Notes: a model not told the origin generated them from the sequence alone. 64,000 nucleotides of DNA from Pedobacter sp. BMA (GCF_001027745.1 NZ_LECU01000009.1:1-64000), one strand, 5' to 3'. Shown: positions 36,641 to 45,896, counted from the first letter of the stretch. Numbers and translations are program-made.

Positions 36641-36658
36641 TTACCTGACCTCAGGTAA
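36641..36658. promoter_or_regulatory. Perfect 18-nt palindrome upstream of the GH13 gene
   Basis: TTACCTGA-CC-TCAGGTAA is a perfect inverted repeat with a 2-nt centre. It lies 23 nt before the amylase start, in a place where a LacI or AraC regulator of sugar use could bind. It is too short of T run to be a terminator. Confidence 0.55.
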
Positions 36659-36700
36659 TTTCATCTACGGCGCAATGATAAGCAAAAACATTTGTACAAG

Positions 36701-36813
36701 TTGTTCATGAACTATTATGGTTACACTAAAAAAAATAGCAGAATTGTGCTATGAGACTTATGAGCGGTAAAAATCAGCAAAGTGTTTTTGATAAAAAAAC
36801 AGGCACGTTTACG
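36701..36813 (+). repeat. Leader cassette copy L1 with broken NQQS gene
   Basis: The first 50 bases (TTGTTCATGAACTATTATGG, then ACACTAAAAAAAATAGCA) match leaders at 50130 and 58284. After it an ATG at 36760 starts MSGKNQQSVFDKKTGTFT, the same opening as the 125-residue protein at 50.2 kb (NGTNQQSDFDKQVGVFT). After about 18 codons the reading frame departs from that homologue and ends at 36885, overlapping the antisense gene below. I read it as a truncated copy of that gene. Confidence 0.6.
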
Positions 36814-36818
36814 ATTTA

Positions 36819-37298
36819 TCATCCTCCGGTCGAAACCATACTGCAGTCCATCTCCAATGGTTCTTGCTCGAAAATGTGGTCGTGATTATCAAGCATACCG
36901 AAATACAGGTTGTGCTGACAGAGTGTGATGTTAATCTTTTCGATCGCCGATTCGTCTAAACCCTGGATGTTGCGCAAGGTTTCCATGTTGCTGTTTAATA
37001 AATCGATAATGGTATCAATTCCTTCCATTTCCAAAGGTCTATAAATCCGCCGGGAGGGAAACAACACATACAGGTGCCAGGAGCAAATGGTGCGAACGAT
37101 GTTTTTATCATCTGCAGATAAATCAGGTGCTATTTCCAATGCTGTATGCAGCTGCGTTAAACAATTGCGCAACAAGTACAAATGATTAAAAAGGTTCGTT
37201 ACCGTTCGTGGAATGGTACTTATTTGATTATAGCTGGATCGAAAGCCGATGAGCTTGGCATTATATTCGGTATAACTTTGTTCTATTATCATATTCAT
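36819..37298 (-). CDS. Hypothetical protein, 159 residues
   Basis: A soluble helical protein beginning MNMIIEQSYTEYNAKL, with many Leu and Asn residues and a central IVRTICSWHLYVLFPSRRIY segment. The C-terminal part is acidic (DNHDHIFEQEPLEMDCS). No family recognised. Its last 67 nt overlap the truncated cassette gene on the other strand, which supports decay of that gene. Confidence 0.5.
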   Translation of the reverse strand: MNMIIEQSYTEYNAKLIGFRSSYNQISTIPRTVTNLFNHLYLLRNCLTQLHTALEIAPDLSADDKNIVRTICSWHLYVLFPSRRIYRPLEMEGIDTIIDLLNSNMETLRNIQGLDESAIEKINITLCQHNLYFGMLDNHDHIFEQEPLEMDCSMVSTGG

Positions 37299-37699
37299 CC
37301 TTTAGCATACAAAAACCATAGCCCCCTGTTAGCTCAAAAGCCCTAGGATAGCTATGGTGTTACGCACATATGGGATGTCTAAAAGGTGTAATCGGGATGA
37401 GAAGCTTAACGCTTACGTTTTAAACTTAGAAAATATTTTGATTATATCCAATTGAAAAATGTTTATACCTCCGGTATTTTTTCTGATCCTCAAACATTGT
37501 TCTCATCAATACGGGTACTTTGCCTTCTTTTTTATGCCGGGATAGATACGACACCGTAAACAATGTTACAATCAATTTAATGAGTGAAGCTGAATGTTTC
37601 CATGGTACTGAATATCTTAGAATTGAGATGCAATAATATATTGTATACTTTGTGTATATAAAATGTTTTGTATATATTTACTTTATAAGATATTACGGA

Positions 37700-37948
37700 A
37701 TGAAAAAGAACATTGATATTGATGAAAGTCTTTTAACTAAATTAAAAATATTGTCTGTTTTTGAAGAGGTGAGCGTTAAATCAGTTATGGAAAAGGCTGT
37801 TTCTTTTTATGTAGAATATAAAGAAAAAGAGCGGTTGAAGACATTGTCTGAAGAAGATAAAGAGGATTTGGGTTTATTATTACTTATGCAACAAGCAGAT
37901 AGAAGTGATGTAGTAAGCCGTGAGGAATTAATTAAGGCTTTGGACTAA
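37700..37948 (+). CDS. Ribbon-helix-helix type antitoxin
   Basis: An 82-residue protein with a beta-alpha-alpha opening (KKNIDIDESLLTKLKILSVFEE, then VSVKSVMEKAVSFYVEYKEK) followed by a charged C-terminal tail. It is directly ahead of a RelE-type toxin gene, with a TAATG overlap, the classic antitoxin-first order. The start at 37700 was chosen over a longer frame because it gives the RHH fold. An AT-rich dyad (GTATACTTTGTGTATAT) lies just upstream and is likely an autoregulatory site. Confidence 0.78.
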   Translation: MKKNIDIDESLLTKLKILSVFEEVSVKSVMEKAVSFYVEYKEKERLKTLSEEDKEDLGLLLLMQQADRSDVVSREELIKALD

Positions 37949-38214
37949 TGGACATTATTTTTTTACGAAGTTTTTTAAATGATATCCAGAAACTCAACGA
38001 TAAAAAATTGAAATCTAAAATCAAAGAATTCATTTTAGAGATTGAAAATGCTGAAAGCTTAGAAGAACTTGCAAATATTAAAATAATGAGAGGTTTTTCT
38101 ACAGCTTATCGCTGGAGGGTAGGGGATTATCGATTGGGATTCTATAAGAATGAAAACACTGTTGAGTTAGCCCGTTTTGTAAAAAGAAACGACATATACA
38201 AGATATTTCCCTAA
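37948..38214 (+). CDS. RelE/ParE family toxin
   Basis: An 88-residue protein with the ParE/RelE layout: LNDIQKLNDKKLKSKIKEFILEIE helices, then IMRGFSTAYRWRVGDYRLGFYK, ending in VELARFVKRNDIYKIFP. The conserved Arg/Tyr residues in the strands are present. It shares its first base with the antitoxin stop codon. Toxins of this type cut mRNA or block gyrase; which applies is not decidable here. Confidence 0.82.
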   Translation: MDIIFLRSFLNDIQKLNDKKLKSKIKEFILEIENAESLEELANIKIMRGFSTAYRWRVGDYRLGFYKNENTVELARFVKRNDIYKIFP

Positions 38215-38291
38215 TTGCACCAGTGATAGCAACTGTAAAAATTGATGTATGCGATAAGCACAAAAGTAAATTGTAAATGATATCTACCGCC

Positions 38292-39689
38292 TTATTTGCT
38301 AGTCTTCAGCTTGATCAAATCAAAAGATAAAGCATCAATACTATCATTAACATCAAACACATTTGATAAGATAACGACTGCCCTTTTTTCTTTAACATTC
38401 ATTACAAACGAAGATGAATATCCGCCTGTTCCGCCGTTGTGCCAACATAATTCGTCGCCATTTGTAGATTCCACTTTGTGCCAACCTAAACCAATTTTGG
38501 TATCGCCTTTAATTACAAAGGTTGTTGTTCTCGTCATTTCAAGTTCTTTATTGTCAGGATTGAATTGTGCCTTTGCAAACTTTGCTAAATCTTCTGTTGT
38601 AGATAATATCCCGCCGGCAGCAAACAATACGTCAAAATCCCAATTCGATACGATCTCACCATTCTTACTAAGTCCCTTCACCAATCTATTCCCCAAATTT
38701 TTCGAACTTGTAAATGAATTTGTCATTTTATATTTATCGAAAACTTTCTTTTGTAACAGGTTCTGGAAGCTTGTTTTCTGAGATAAGCCTAGCGTATAGC
38801 CCAGCAGCCCGGCGCCGACGTTTGAATATGAATAGCTCGTGGATGGTTTATTTTCAAGTTTCACTACACTTTTAAGATACGCTTCAATTTTATTTTTATC
38901 ATAAGTCTTATATGGATTTTGATCATTTGATGAATCCAAATTCTCAGGCAATCGGGGTAATCCAGATGTATGATTAGCTAAGCTTTCAAAAGTCAATTTG
39001 ATACTGTCTTTGAAAGGAAATGGATAATATGAATTAATTTCATCCGTTAATTTAAACTTCTTACTTTCAACAAGTGAGGCTAACACTGTTGAAGTAAAAA
39101 CCTTTGTTATTGAGCCAATTTCAAACAAATTACTCTGATTTACGGCAGGCTTTATAGTGTCATTTATTTTGATGATTCCATAGTAACTGGTTATTCCATT
39201 CTGGATGATGGCAATAGAAAGTTGCGCCTTATTAGGTAAATCTTTGGATTTTGCAAGAACGATATCGCCAATTTCCTTCGGATAACTGCCCAATGAATTT
39301 ATAGTCTTATTTTCACGTACCTGGAGGTTTTTGTAAGGTTTTATAAAAAAACCGTTAATTTGGTTTTGATCATTAAGCGAAATGTTTACCGCCATAACAG
39401 ATTTTTCAAATTTAGTTTTATACAGTGCATAAGTTTCCTGTTGAAAGCTGACGAACTCCATACTATCTATATTACCTGCCTGGTTTTTCACGTTGATTAG
39501 AAACTCTTTTGTTTTCTCAAGAGGCAATGCTTTTTTCATTTCTTGTGAGAAATGATTGAAAATCTCATCGTATTTATTCGCATTGTAGTTCCGCTGAAAA
39601 TCGTCACCCGCAGCCTTATAATTCCCGTTCTGACCGAAAGCAAGGCTGGTAATAAAAATCGCTATTAGGGTGGCAAGGAGTCTTCTCAT
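38292..39689 (-). CDS. Secreted serine hydrolase, class C beta-lactamase family
   Basis: A signal peptide (MRRLLATLIAIFITSLAFGQ) precedes a DUF3887-like region (about 22-130) and a class C beta-lactamase fold (about 135-455). Motifs: SITK (SxxK, in FEIGSITKVF), YSN (YSYSNVG) and HNGGTGG. Relatives include esterases, D-peptidases and penicillin-binding-like hydrolases, so beta-lactamase activity is not implied. Standing alone after the toxin-antitoxin pair. Confidence 0.88.
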   Translation of the reverse strand: MRRLLATLIAIFITSLAFGQNGNYKAAGDDFQRNYNANKYDEIFNHFSQEMKKALPLEKTKEFLINVKNQAGNIDSMEFVSFQQETYALYKTKFEKSVMAVNISLNDQNQINGFFIKPYKNLQVRENKTINSLGSYPKEIGDIVLAKSKDLPNKAQLSIAIIQNGITSYYGIIKINDTIKPAVNQSNLFEIGSITKVFTSTVLASLVESKKFKLTDEINSYYPFPFKDSIKLTFESLANHTSGLPRLPENLDSSNDQNPYKTYDKNKIEAYLKSVVKLENKPSTSYSYSNVGAGLLGYTLGLSQKTSFQNLLQKKVFDKYKMTNSFTSSKNLGNRLVKGLSKNGEIVSNWDFDVLFAAGGILSTTEDLAKFAKAQFNPDNKELEMTRTTTFVIKGDTKIGLGWHKVESTNGDELCWHNGGTGGYSSSFVMNVKEKRAVVILSNVFDVNDSIDALSFDLIKLKTSK

Positions 39690-39894
39690 GGATTTGTTGT
39701 ATTATAATACCACTAACTTATGCATAAATCTTAAACAATTACATTTTACATCATATAGCCATGCTATTTATTTCTATACATTTGTTATGCTTAATAAGCT
39801 AGCTAACAACATCCCGGTACCATATGGCTTTACGCAGTGAATATAACCGGACTTGACCGTCTTGAGGAGGGCTCATTTTGCTCTTCATTGTAGC

Positions 39895-40959
39895 CTAGTT
39901 TATTTTTTTGAAGATGCCTGGCATTGTTTGCGTATCAACATCTGTCATATCAACCAGCTTTAAAGATTTTACCATTTTCATAGTGGTGGTTTTATATTGC
40001 TGAAAATGTGGAGTTTTTAAATGTGACTGGTAAGCTTCTTTGTTGGCATAGATTTCGACAATTCTAACCTGAACCGGATTTTCTTTTTGATACATCGCGA
40101 ACAGCGCTATAACCCCTGGTTCAATTTTCACTGATACAGCTGATTCTTCTTTAAGGATCGATTTGTATTCTTCCAGAAAATCAGGTAGTACCTCAATTTC
40201 GGAAATGCGAACCATCATGTCGGCTGCTATAACCGGGAGTTCAGGTTTATTTATTAATTTATATAAAACGTTTGCCTGAGTTTTGCTTACTAATTTTGCG
40301 ATCATGTTTGCAACCTCTACGAGTTGTTCATTCGTGATGCCGGTATTGATTCCCATTTTGATGTGGGCTTGAAGCTGTGGTTCAACACCCGGCATCGCAG
40401 CCAATGCTGATATTGTGACTAATTCTCTTTGCTGATAGGTAAGCACATCACTTTCAAAAATATCGCCGAACAAATGCTCCTTCAAAAATGCATCAACCCT
40501 GGGTGCGAACTCACCAAAACCTGGCGCAGGCTTAGCCTGTGGCGTTCCTGTTAGCTGTTCCAGGACTTTCCTGCCCTGTTCGTATTTATCAGCTGTGTCA
40601 CTTCTATTAGTTGTTGCCGGGCCTTGTTTATCAATAATTCCTTTCAATTTTCTCTCCTCCAATACTCCCATAAAAGTATTGATTGCGTTAAGGCTCCGGG
40701 GGAAACCACAATACGCGTACAGCTGAACGAGGACTTCTTTCGTTTCATTGACCGTAAGGCCCTCATCCAGTGCGATATGAAGTTGAATGTTGAGATTTTC
40801 CAAATCTCCCTTTGCAGTAAGAGCGGAAATCGTTACCAGACTTCTCTGTCCTGGATTAAGATCCGAAGTTTTAGATATTGTTTGTGCGTTCATGATTGTC
40901 CTTCCAACTATGATTAAAATGAAACAAAGCATCCATTTGAAAAACTTGATTTTACTCAT
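39895..40959 (-). CDS. CMD-CMD-ABM fusion protein with signal sequence
   Basis: A short signal or anchor (about 7-23) precedes two carboxymuconolactone decarboxylase domains. The first is LNPGQRSLVTISALTAKGDL with the helix ending YAYCGFPRSLNAINTFMGV; the second is YQQRELVTISALAAMPGVEPQLQ. A C-terminal antibiotic-biosynthesis monooxygenase-like (ABM) domain begins MVRISEIEVLPDFLEEYK. The usual CxxxH pair of the peroxidase family is reduced to one Cys in the first domain. Followed downstream by a cupin and an acetyltransferase in the same direction. A redox or quinone detoxification role is likely but unproved. Confidence 0.82.
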   Translation of the reverse strand: MSKIKFFKWMLCFILIIVGRTIMNAQTISKTSDLNPGQRSLVTISALTAKGDLENLNIQLHIALDEGLTVNETKEVLVQLYAYCGFPRSLNAINTFMGVLEERKLKGIIDKQGPATTNRSDTADKYEQGRKVLEQLTGTPQAKPAPGFGEFAPRVDAFLKEHLFGDIFESDVLTYQQRELVTISALAAMPGVEPQLQAHIKMGINTGITNEQLVEVANMIAKLVSKTQANVLYKLINKPELPVIAADMMVRISEIEVLPDFLEEYKSILKEESAVSVKIEPGVIALFAMYQKENPVQVRIVEIYANKEAYQSHLKTPHFQQYKTTTMKMVKSLKLVDMTDVDTQTMPGIFKKIN

Positions 40960-40974
40960 GGTTTTTGTAATTAA

Positions 40975-41472
40975 TTATTTATTTACTGCGTCAAATTCTT
41001 CGTCGCTCACTGGTTTAAGCCAGGTAACATTCTCCTCTCCTTTGTAATTGCTTATGGCAATATGTACCATCCGGGTATTCGCCGTTGCTCCGTGCCAGTG
41101 CGTTATATTCTCTGGAATATTAACCACATCACCTTTTTTTATTGATTGAGCAGATTTACCTTTTTCCTGGTAAAAGCCTTCTCCCTCAGTCACAATCAGT
41201 ACCTGACCCTTAGGATGCGTATGCCAATTGGTTCTTGCTCCCGGTTCAAAAGTTACACTCCCCAGTGCAAATTTGTTGTTCCTGTCTTTTGCGAGTAAAG
41301 GCTTTAAGAATGCATCACCTGAAAAATATCTGTTTTCCAATTTGTCGCCTTTTGGAAAAAGCGAGTTCTCTGTTTGTGTTTCCATAGTTTTATTTTTTAT
41401 ATTTTGATAACAAGCTGTGGTTAGCGTAATCATAACTAACAGCATTATTAAATTTTTGATGTTTATTTTCAT
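40975..41472 (-). CDS. Cupin-domain lipoprotein
   Basis: A 165-residue cupin. The N-terminus MKINIKNLIMLLVMITLTTAC gives a lipobox with Cys 21. The cupin motifs are NWHTHPKGQVLIVTEGEGFYQE, with two His for the metal, and INIPENITHWHGATANTRMVHIAI-like second motif. It resembles (R)-mandelonitrile-lyase-like and quercetinase-like cupins often paired with CMD proteins. The start at 41472 was chosen for its signal; the longer frame is not preceded by a promoter. Confidence 0.82.
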   Translation of the reverse strand: MKINIKNLIMLLVMITLTTACYQNIKNKTMETQTENSLFPKGDKLENRYFSGDAFLKPLLAKDRNNKFALGSVTFEPGARTNWHTHPKGQVLIVTEGEGFYQEKGKSAQSIKKGDVVNIPENITHWHGATANTRMVHIAISNYKGEENVTWLKPVSDEEFDAVNK

Positions 41473-41641
41473 TTTATTTTCCAGTTCTATTTTTACTGCG
41501 AAGGTACCACTGACTTTAAGTGCCTCAATTCCCCCTTGCGCCATGTATTTTCCTGCTAATTTCCTTGCTACTAGCATGTAACTGAAGGCGAACAATATAT
41601 GTAGCATCTATGGCAATCTCGCATCTTTGTAGATTTGATTG

Positions 41642-42214
41642 TTAAATTTTCTTAATATATCTAGCAGGTACACCTCCGACAACGGTATTTGTTGCTACGT
41701 CTTTTGAAACAACGGCTCCGGCGGCAACTACAGCATTTTCTCCGACGGTAATCCCCGGAAGTATGGTTGCTCCTGCACCAATCCACGCATTTCGTTTGAT
41801 CACAATTGGCTTTGTAAGCAAAGCGCTTCTATCTGCCGGATCCAATGGATGATTTTCGGTCACAAGGTTAACCCTCGGCCCGATCAGAACATCATCTTCG
41901 ATGGTGATACCGCCCATATCGAGAAATGAGCATGCATGGTTGATGAAGACGTTCTTGCCTATAGTGATAAACTTTCCGAAGTTGGTATAAAAGGGAGCAA
42001 AAATTGTCGTGCTTTCATCAATTCTGGTACTAATGATCTCGCTAAGTAGATCACGTATGGAATTGATGTCAGTCGCATTATTCAGCTGCCCGGAAAGCTT
42101 GATGGTTCTTCCCACCACTTCATTTATTTGATAATATTCAGGGTCGTTTAAACGAATGAGTTCACCTGATCTTAACCTTTCTAAAATATTTACTTGTTCA
42201 TCTGCTGCATTCAT
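41642..42214 (-). CDS. Sugar O-acetyltransferase, hexapeptide repeat family
   Basis: A 190-residue left-handed beta-helix enzyme of the maltose/galactoside acetyltransferase type. A helical N-terminus (MNAADEQVNILERLRSGELI) precedes hexapeptide repeats (VFINHACSFLDMGGITIEDD, then GVPARYIKKI at the end). The catalytic His lies in LVTENHPLD. It is the last gene on the minus strand, divergent from the AraC regulator next to it. Confidence 0.85.
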   Translation of the reverse strand: MNAADEQVNILERLRSGELIRLNDPEYYQINEVVGRTIKLSGQLNNATDINSIRDLLSEIISTRIDESTTIFAPFYTNFGKFITIGKNVFINHACSFLDMGGITIEDDVLIGPRVNLVTENHPLDPADRSALLTKPIVIKRNAWIGAGATILPGITVGENAVVAAGAVVSKDVATNTVVGGVPARYIKKI

Positions 42215-42406
42215 TATCATCGAATTTGATTTGAAATACTGCTCCTGGTGAGCTTGCCTTTCTAAAATTTGTAATGCAAATATCGGCAGCAGTGCTGGCT
42301 TCGGTGTTATACAGAATACTGTTTTGTTTACCACTTTTACGGATTCTCCATTACACGTGAACTACGAAGGTTCATTTTTGCTAAATTTGATCTATAAACC
42401 AATGAT

Positions 42407-43303
42407 ATGGCAGAGGTAAAAAGATTGGACACTGTCCGCCAGTATAATGATTATGTCGGGGTAGATACACTGCATCCCTTAGTTAGTGTGGTTAATTTCA
42501 ATGAAATTCCAACCATTATCCACTATCGACATTACATGGGTATCTATGCCATATTTTTCAAGAATATCAAATGTGGCAACATGACTTATGGTTGCCAAAC
42601 CTATGATTATGAGGATGGAACCATGGTGTTTGTTCAACCAGGACAGGTCTACGGAATAGACAGCAATGGCAAAGCAGTGATTCCGTCAGGATATGGATTG
42701 GTATTTCATCCTGATCTGCTAAAGGGTACGCATCTCGGGAAAACCATAGGGGAGTATACCTTCTTTTCATATGAAGTTAATGAGGCACTTCACCTCTCTA
42801 AAAAGGAGAAAGAGACGATAATGGATTCCCTGAAAAAGATTTCTGCAGAAATAGAGCAGAACATCGACAAGCACAGCAAGACGCTGATCGTTTCCAACAT
42901 CGAACTCTTCCTGAACTATTGTATGCGCTTCTACGATCGCCAGTTTATCACCCGTAGCCATGCAAATAAGGATATCCTGGTCCGCTTTGAAACCCTTTTG
43001 ATCGATTATTTCCAGTCTGGCAAGGCATCAGCGCTAGGTCTTCCAAGCGTGGCCTATTGTGCAGATCAGTTGCACCTCTCATCGAACTATTTTGGCGACC
43101 TGATCAAGAAGGAAACCGGCAGTACCGCACTGGATTACATCCAAACCAAAATGATAGACCAGGCAAAAACCTATATTTTTGATCGCTCAAAAACCGTCAA
43201 TGAAATTGCAAGCAGTCTCGGCTTTAAATATCAGCAGCATTTTACCAGGATTTTTAAGCAAAAAACCGGCATGACGCCGAATGAGTACAGAAATCTAAAT
43301 TGA
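42407..43303 (+). CDS. AraC family transcriptional regulator
   Basis: A 298-residue protein with a cupin-like sensing part (about 40-110) and two helix-turn-helix units at the C-terminus: LPSVAYCADQLHLSSNYFGDLIKKETG and VNEIASSLGFKYQQHFTRIFKQKTGMTPNEYRN. It is divergent from the acetyltransferase, cupin and CMD cluster, which it probably controls. TAAATTTG at 42382-42389 matches the TAnnTTTG element. Confidence 0.9.
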   Translation: MAEVKRLDTVRQYNDYVGVDTLHPLVSVVNFNEIPTIIHYRHYMGIYAIFFKNIKCGNMTYGCQTYDYEDGTMVFVQPGQVYGIDSNGKAVIPSGYGLVFHPDLLKGTHLGKTIGEYTFFSYEVNEALHLSKKEKETIMDSLKKISAEIEQNIDKHSKTLIVSNIELFLNYCMRFYDRQFITRSHANKDILVRFETLLIDYFQSGKASALGLPSVAYCADQLHLSSNYFGDLIKKETGSTALDYIQTKMIDQAKTYIFDRSKTVNEIASSLGFKYQQHFTRIFKQKTGMTPNEYRNLN

Positions 43304-43564
43304 CGTGATACCAAAAACGATAATGCCAATTAACGAAAAGATATATAACATTATTAAATTTCTGGTAGCGCATTTCTAACAGGAAAACCGGGGATGGCGA
43401 TGTCGATCCTCCTATGCAACATTATCTATAACGTGTATCCAATATTGCTTCAGCAATACAATAAAACTAGAATCAATCAACTATTACGAGGCGAATGAAA
43501 GCACTCTTCGATATTTTCCTTTAATTCATTAGTGGAGTATGGATACAAAACTATGGTTTAAGAA

Positions 43565-43705
43565 CTATTTTTTACCAGCTCTGCCAATTGCCTCAAGTTC
43601 CGCCATAAAAGTATTTGCGTCTTTGCTATTCCGGATTACCTTGGTTAAATTATCAGCGTTATGCTGATTAACCGTTTTAATATGCACAGATTGACTTCTT
43701 GCCAT
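43565..43705 (-). CDS. Small hypothetical protein, 46 residues
   Basis: A short frame, MARSQSVHIKTVNQHNADNL continuing to FMAELEAIGRAGKK, that is helical and charged. A TTG 48 nt earlier could add 16 residues. No family. It might be a truncated coding remnant rather than a gene. Confidence 0.3.
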   Translation of the reverse strand: MARSQSVHIKTVNQHNADNLTKVIRNSKDANTFMAELEAIGRAGKK

Positions 43706-43883
43706 TTCAGTATATAGTTGCAGTTTTTGTTCAATTTGCTGATTTATAAGCAAATATAATTATTTAATTATTAGGTTTCATTGCCAACTTCATAATCGCC
43801 CTGAAAGGATGTGAACTCTGCACAACTATCATACACTGTCTTCAATGCTATACCTGACCGTCTTTAATATTGATAAGTCAGTA

Positions 43884-44321
43884 TCATCTTTTTAAAGCCT
43901 TAAACATCTTCCAATGGTCGCTGTCTTTGATCAGAACGTAATCATAGATCGAAAATTTCTGATATTGATGAAGACCTGTTGTAACGAATGCGGTATCTTT
44001 TTTGATTACAAACTTCCCGATAGCTACGCGATTTTTTTTATCATTGAATGAAACCGGGCTTAGGTCTATGTGATCTTCATCTTTGGTAGAAGCAATATAT
44101 TCTATTTTGAAACCTGAAATTTGTGTAGGCCAACTATGATGTTCTTTTTGCGGTTGGATTATAAATATCGTGTCAGATACAACATTGAGTATTTCCTTAG
44201 TGGCGATTTCATTTAATACCTCAGACATTATTTGTGTGGTATCATTAGTCTGTGCTTCCCGAACGTTAGATTTACACGCTATGAATGACAAAGCTATTAG
44301 CATGAGGTTAAGTTTCTTCAT
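43884..44321 (-). CDS. Lipoprotein of unknown function
   Basis: A lipobox follows a short hydrophobic head (LMLIALSFIACKSN), so Cys 16 is likely lipidated. The mature part is beta-rich and ends with FSIYDYVLIKDSDHWKMFKALKR. A remnant with a similar end is seen at 45.8-45.9 kb. Function unknown. Confidence 0.55.
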   Translation of the reverse strand: MKKLNLMLIALSFIACKSNVREAQTNDTTQIMSEVLNEIATKEILNVVSDTIFIIQPQKEHHSWPTQISGFKIEYIASTKDEDHIDLSPVSFNDKKNRVAIGKFVIKKDTAFVTTGLHQYQKFSIYDYVLIKDSDHWKMFKALKR

Positions 44322-44628
44322 TGACTCATTCATTAGGTAATTATTTTTGACTAATTTTTTTCGAAAGTGTATCCTTTTCGTCTTCTAGAATACAATATTT
44401 ATAATAATTGGTTCTGTAGGTATTATGTAAGGGTCATTTTTATGTTCGGTTCTAATTGGTGCCAACAAGTAGCCGTCATTAGTAAAAATATGAAGTTAAT
44501 CCACTGAGTAACCACATCGGTTTTATTTATGCATCACGATTTTGAACTGTGTTAAAAATTTAGCTCCGTGCAATTGACTTGTCATACTGATCTACCGCCA
44601 AATGTATGGTTATTGCAATGATGCAACT

Positions 44629-44988
44629 TTAAGAAATCGTTTTGATGATGTATGATATATTTTCCCAGTAAGGATAGCTCCAGATATTGAAAAAAGAGCC
44701 CACCAAACAAATATTGATCATAACAATCACCTCACATAACAAAATTTTTTTCAATACAGCAATGTGTCCTTTTAATATAAAATAGTTATACGGCAGTAAA
44801 ATAAACAACAGAAAAAGTGGGGCGATCCCAAAAAATAAATAAGGTGCGTATGCTTTTTCGTATTCCAGAAATGTGCCACCAAACATTTTTGAGCCATATC
44901 TCTCCAATTTAATATAATCAAACAAGATTTTTATACCCGGAAGGGCTATAAAAGCCAGGGCTAGGTTGGTAAATATTCTACGTTTCAT
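44629..44988 (-). CDS. Small multi-pass membrane protein
   Basis: A 119-residue protein with three hydrophobic helices (about 5-20, 48-66 and 80-102). It has no family that I recognise. The ATG at 44988 gives a basic head (MKRRIFTN). Perhaps linked to the following secreted protein but spaced apart. Confidence 0.5.
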   Translation of the reverse strand: MKRRIFTNLALAFIALPGIKILFDYIKLERYGSKMFGGTFLEYEKAYAPYLFFGIAPLFLLFILLPYNYFILKGHIAVLKKILLCEVIVMINICLVGSFFNIWSYPYWENISYIIKTIS

Positions 44989-45150
44989 ATTTTGCACCAC
45001 TTTTTTTAAAACTCAATGAAATAATCAAGATAGTCATCAGATCCTAGTTGCGTTTCAAGTTTTTTTTCGATGTATAACCACTGTTCAAAACAACCAAGCG
45101 AAAAGTCGCGTTTTATTGTTAAACTGACGTGGAAGGGGAGGGTTATAGAT

Positions 45151-45726
45151 TTAATCAACAATTGTATAGGTCAAAATATCAGTACCTCTACAACCATAAA
45201 TTGAGTTCTTCACATCATTTTTAATGATTACATCTTTGCTGTTATAGTAACGGGAGTAGGCTATGTACTCTCCTGAAACTGTTTTCTTGTCAATCACATA
45301 CATGTGCCAGAAATTATTTCCCGATGGCAAAGAGACAATTACCTTTCTACCGGCGGCCAATTCAGCATCTATCCTACTAAACAAGCGATCAAATGGGAAT
45401 CCATCTCCTCTGGTTAAGTTGAACTGGTGCTTAAATTTTAGACATGATAAGGTCTTACCGTCGAAGTTTCCGAAAGTGCCATCAGCTTTGTTTTTCCAGT
45501 CGTTTTGAAGTTTATAGTAGTTAGCGGCAACACGATTGTTGTACTTCAATACCATTTCAACTGACATTGGGATACATGACATACCGTAGAGCTGTTTGTG
45601 CTTTGAAGCAATCGACGCAAGTGATTGTTTTTCCTTTTTATTTTTGGAAGGGTCATTTTGTACATTAAGCACCAGAGCACTTCCAAAAATAAGTATTGAA
45701 AGAGACGTTATTAGAAGTGTTTTCAT
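45151..45726 (-). CDS. Secreted C39-like cysteine peptidase-fold protein
   Basis: A signal segment (about 1-21) precedes a 170-residue domain of the papain/C39 type. QLYGMSCIPMSVEMVLKY puts a Cys at the start of a helix as in C39 peptidases, and NNFWHMYVIDKK puts a His in the following strand; a later EYIAYSRYYNSKDVI resembles the third catalytic region. A Gln before the Cys (oxyanion) is Q46 in HKQLYGMSC. Catalytic activity is plausible but unproved. It could be a bacteriocin-processing or pseudo-peptidase. Confidence 0.55.
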   Translation of the reverse strand: MKTLLITSLSILIFGSALVLNVQNDPSKNKKEKQSLASIASKHKQLYGMSCIPMSVEMVLKYNNRVAANYYKLQNDWKNKADGTFGNFDGKTLSCLKFKHQFNLTRGDGFPFDRLFSRIDAELAAGRKVIVSLPSGNNFWHMYVIDKKTVSGEYIAYSRYYNSKDVIIKNDVKNSIYGCRGTDILTYTIVD

Positions 45727-45803
45727 TAATTATATAATTAATACACTAATCTAGTGATTATTTTGGTTTAGAAAAATGATAAAGCTGATGACAACAATCC
45801 AGC

Positions 45804-45896
45804 TCAATCCAGATTGTATACCTTCCAATGTCCGCAGTTTTTAACAAGAACGTCAAAAAGCTCACAAATGACAAATGTCAGTTTAGCATCTGGTGA
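45804..45896 (-). pseudogene. Remnant of a gene like the lipoprotein at 43.9 kb
   Basis: In one frame the minus strand reads SPDAKLTFVICELFDVLVKN then CGHWKVYNLD and a stop. The end, HWKVY after a DVLVKN strand, mirrors DYVLIKDSDHWKMFKALKR of the gene at 43884-44321. No start or signal is visible, so it is a truncated copy. Confidence 0.35.

Noticed and set aside
38292..39689. Second beta-lactamase gene
   Set aside because: The fold is class C-like, but SITK and HNGG motifs with a DUF3887-like head point to a general serine hydrolase.
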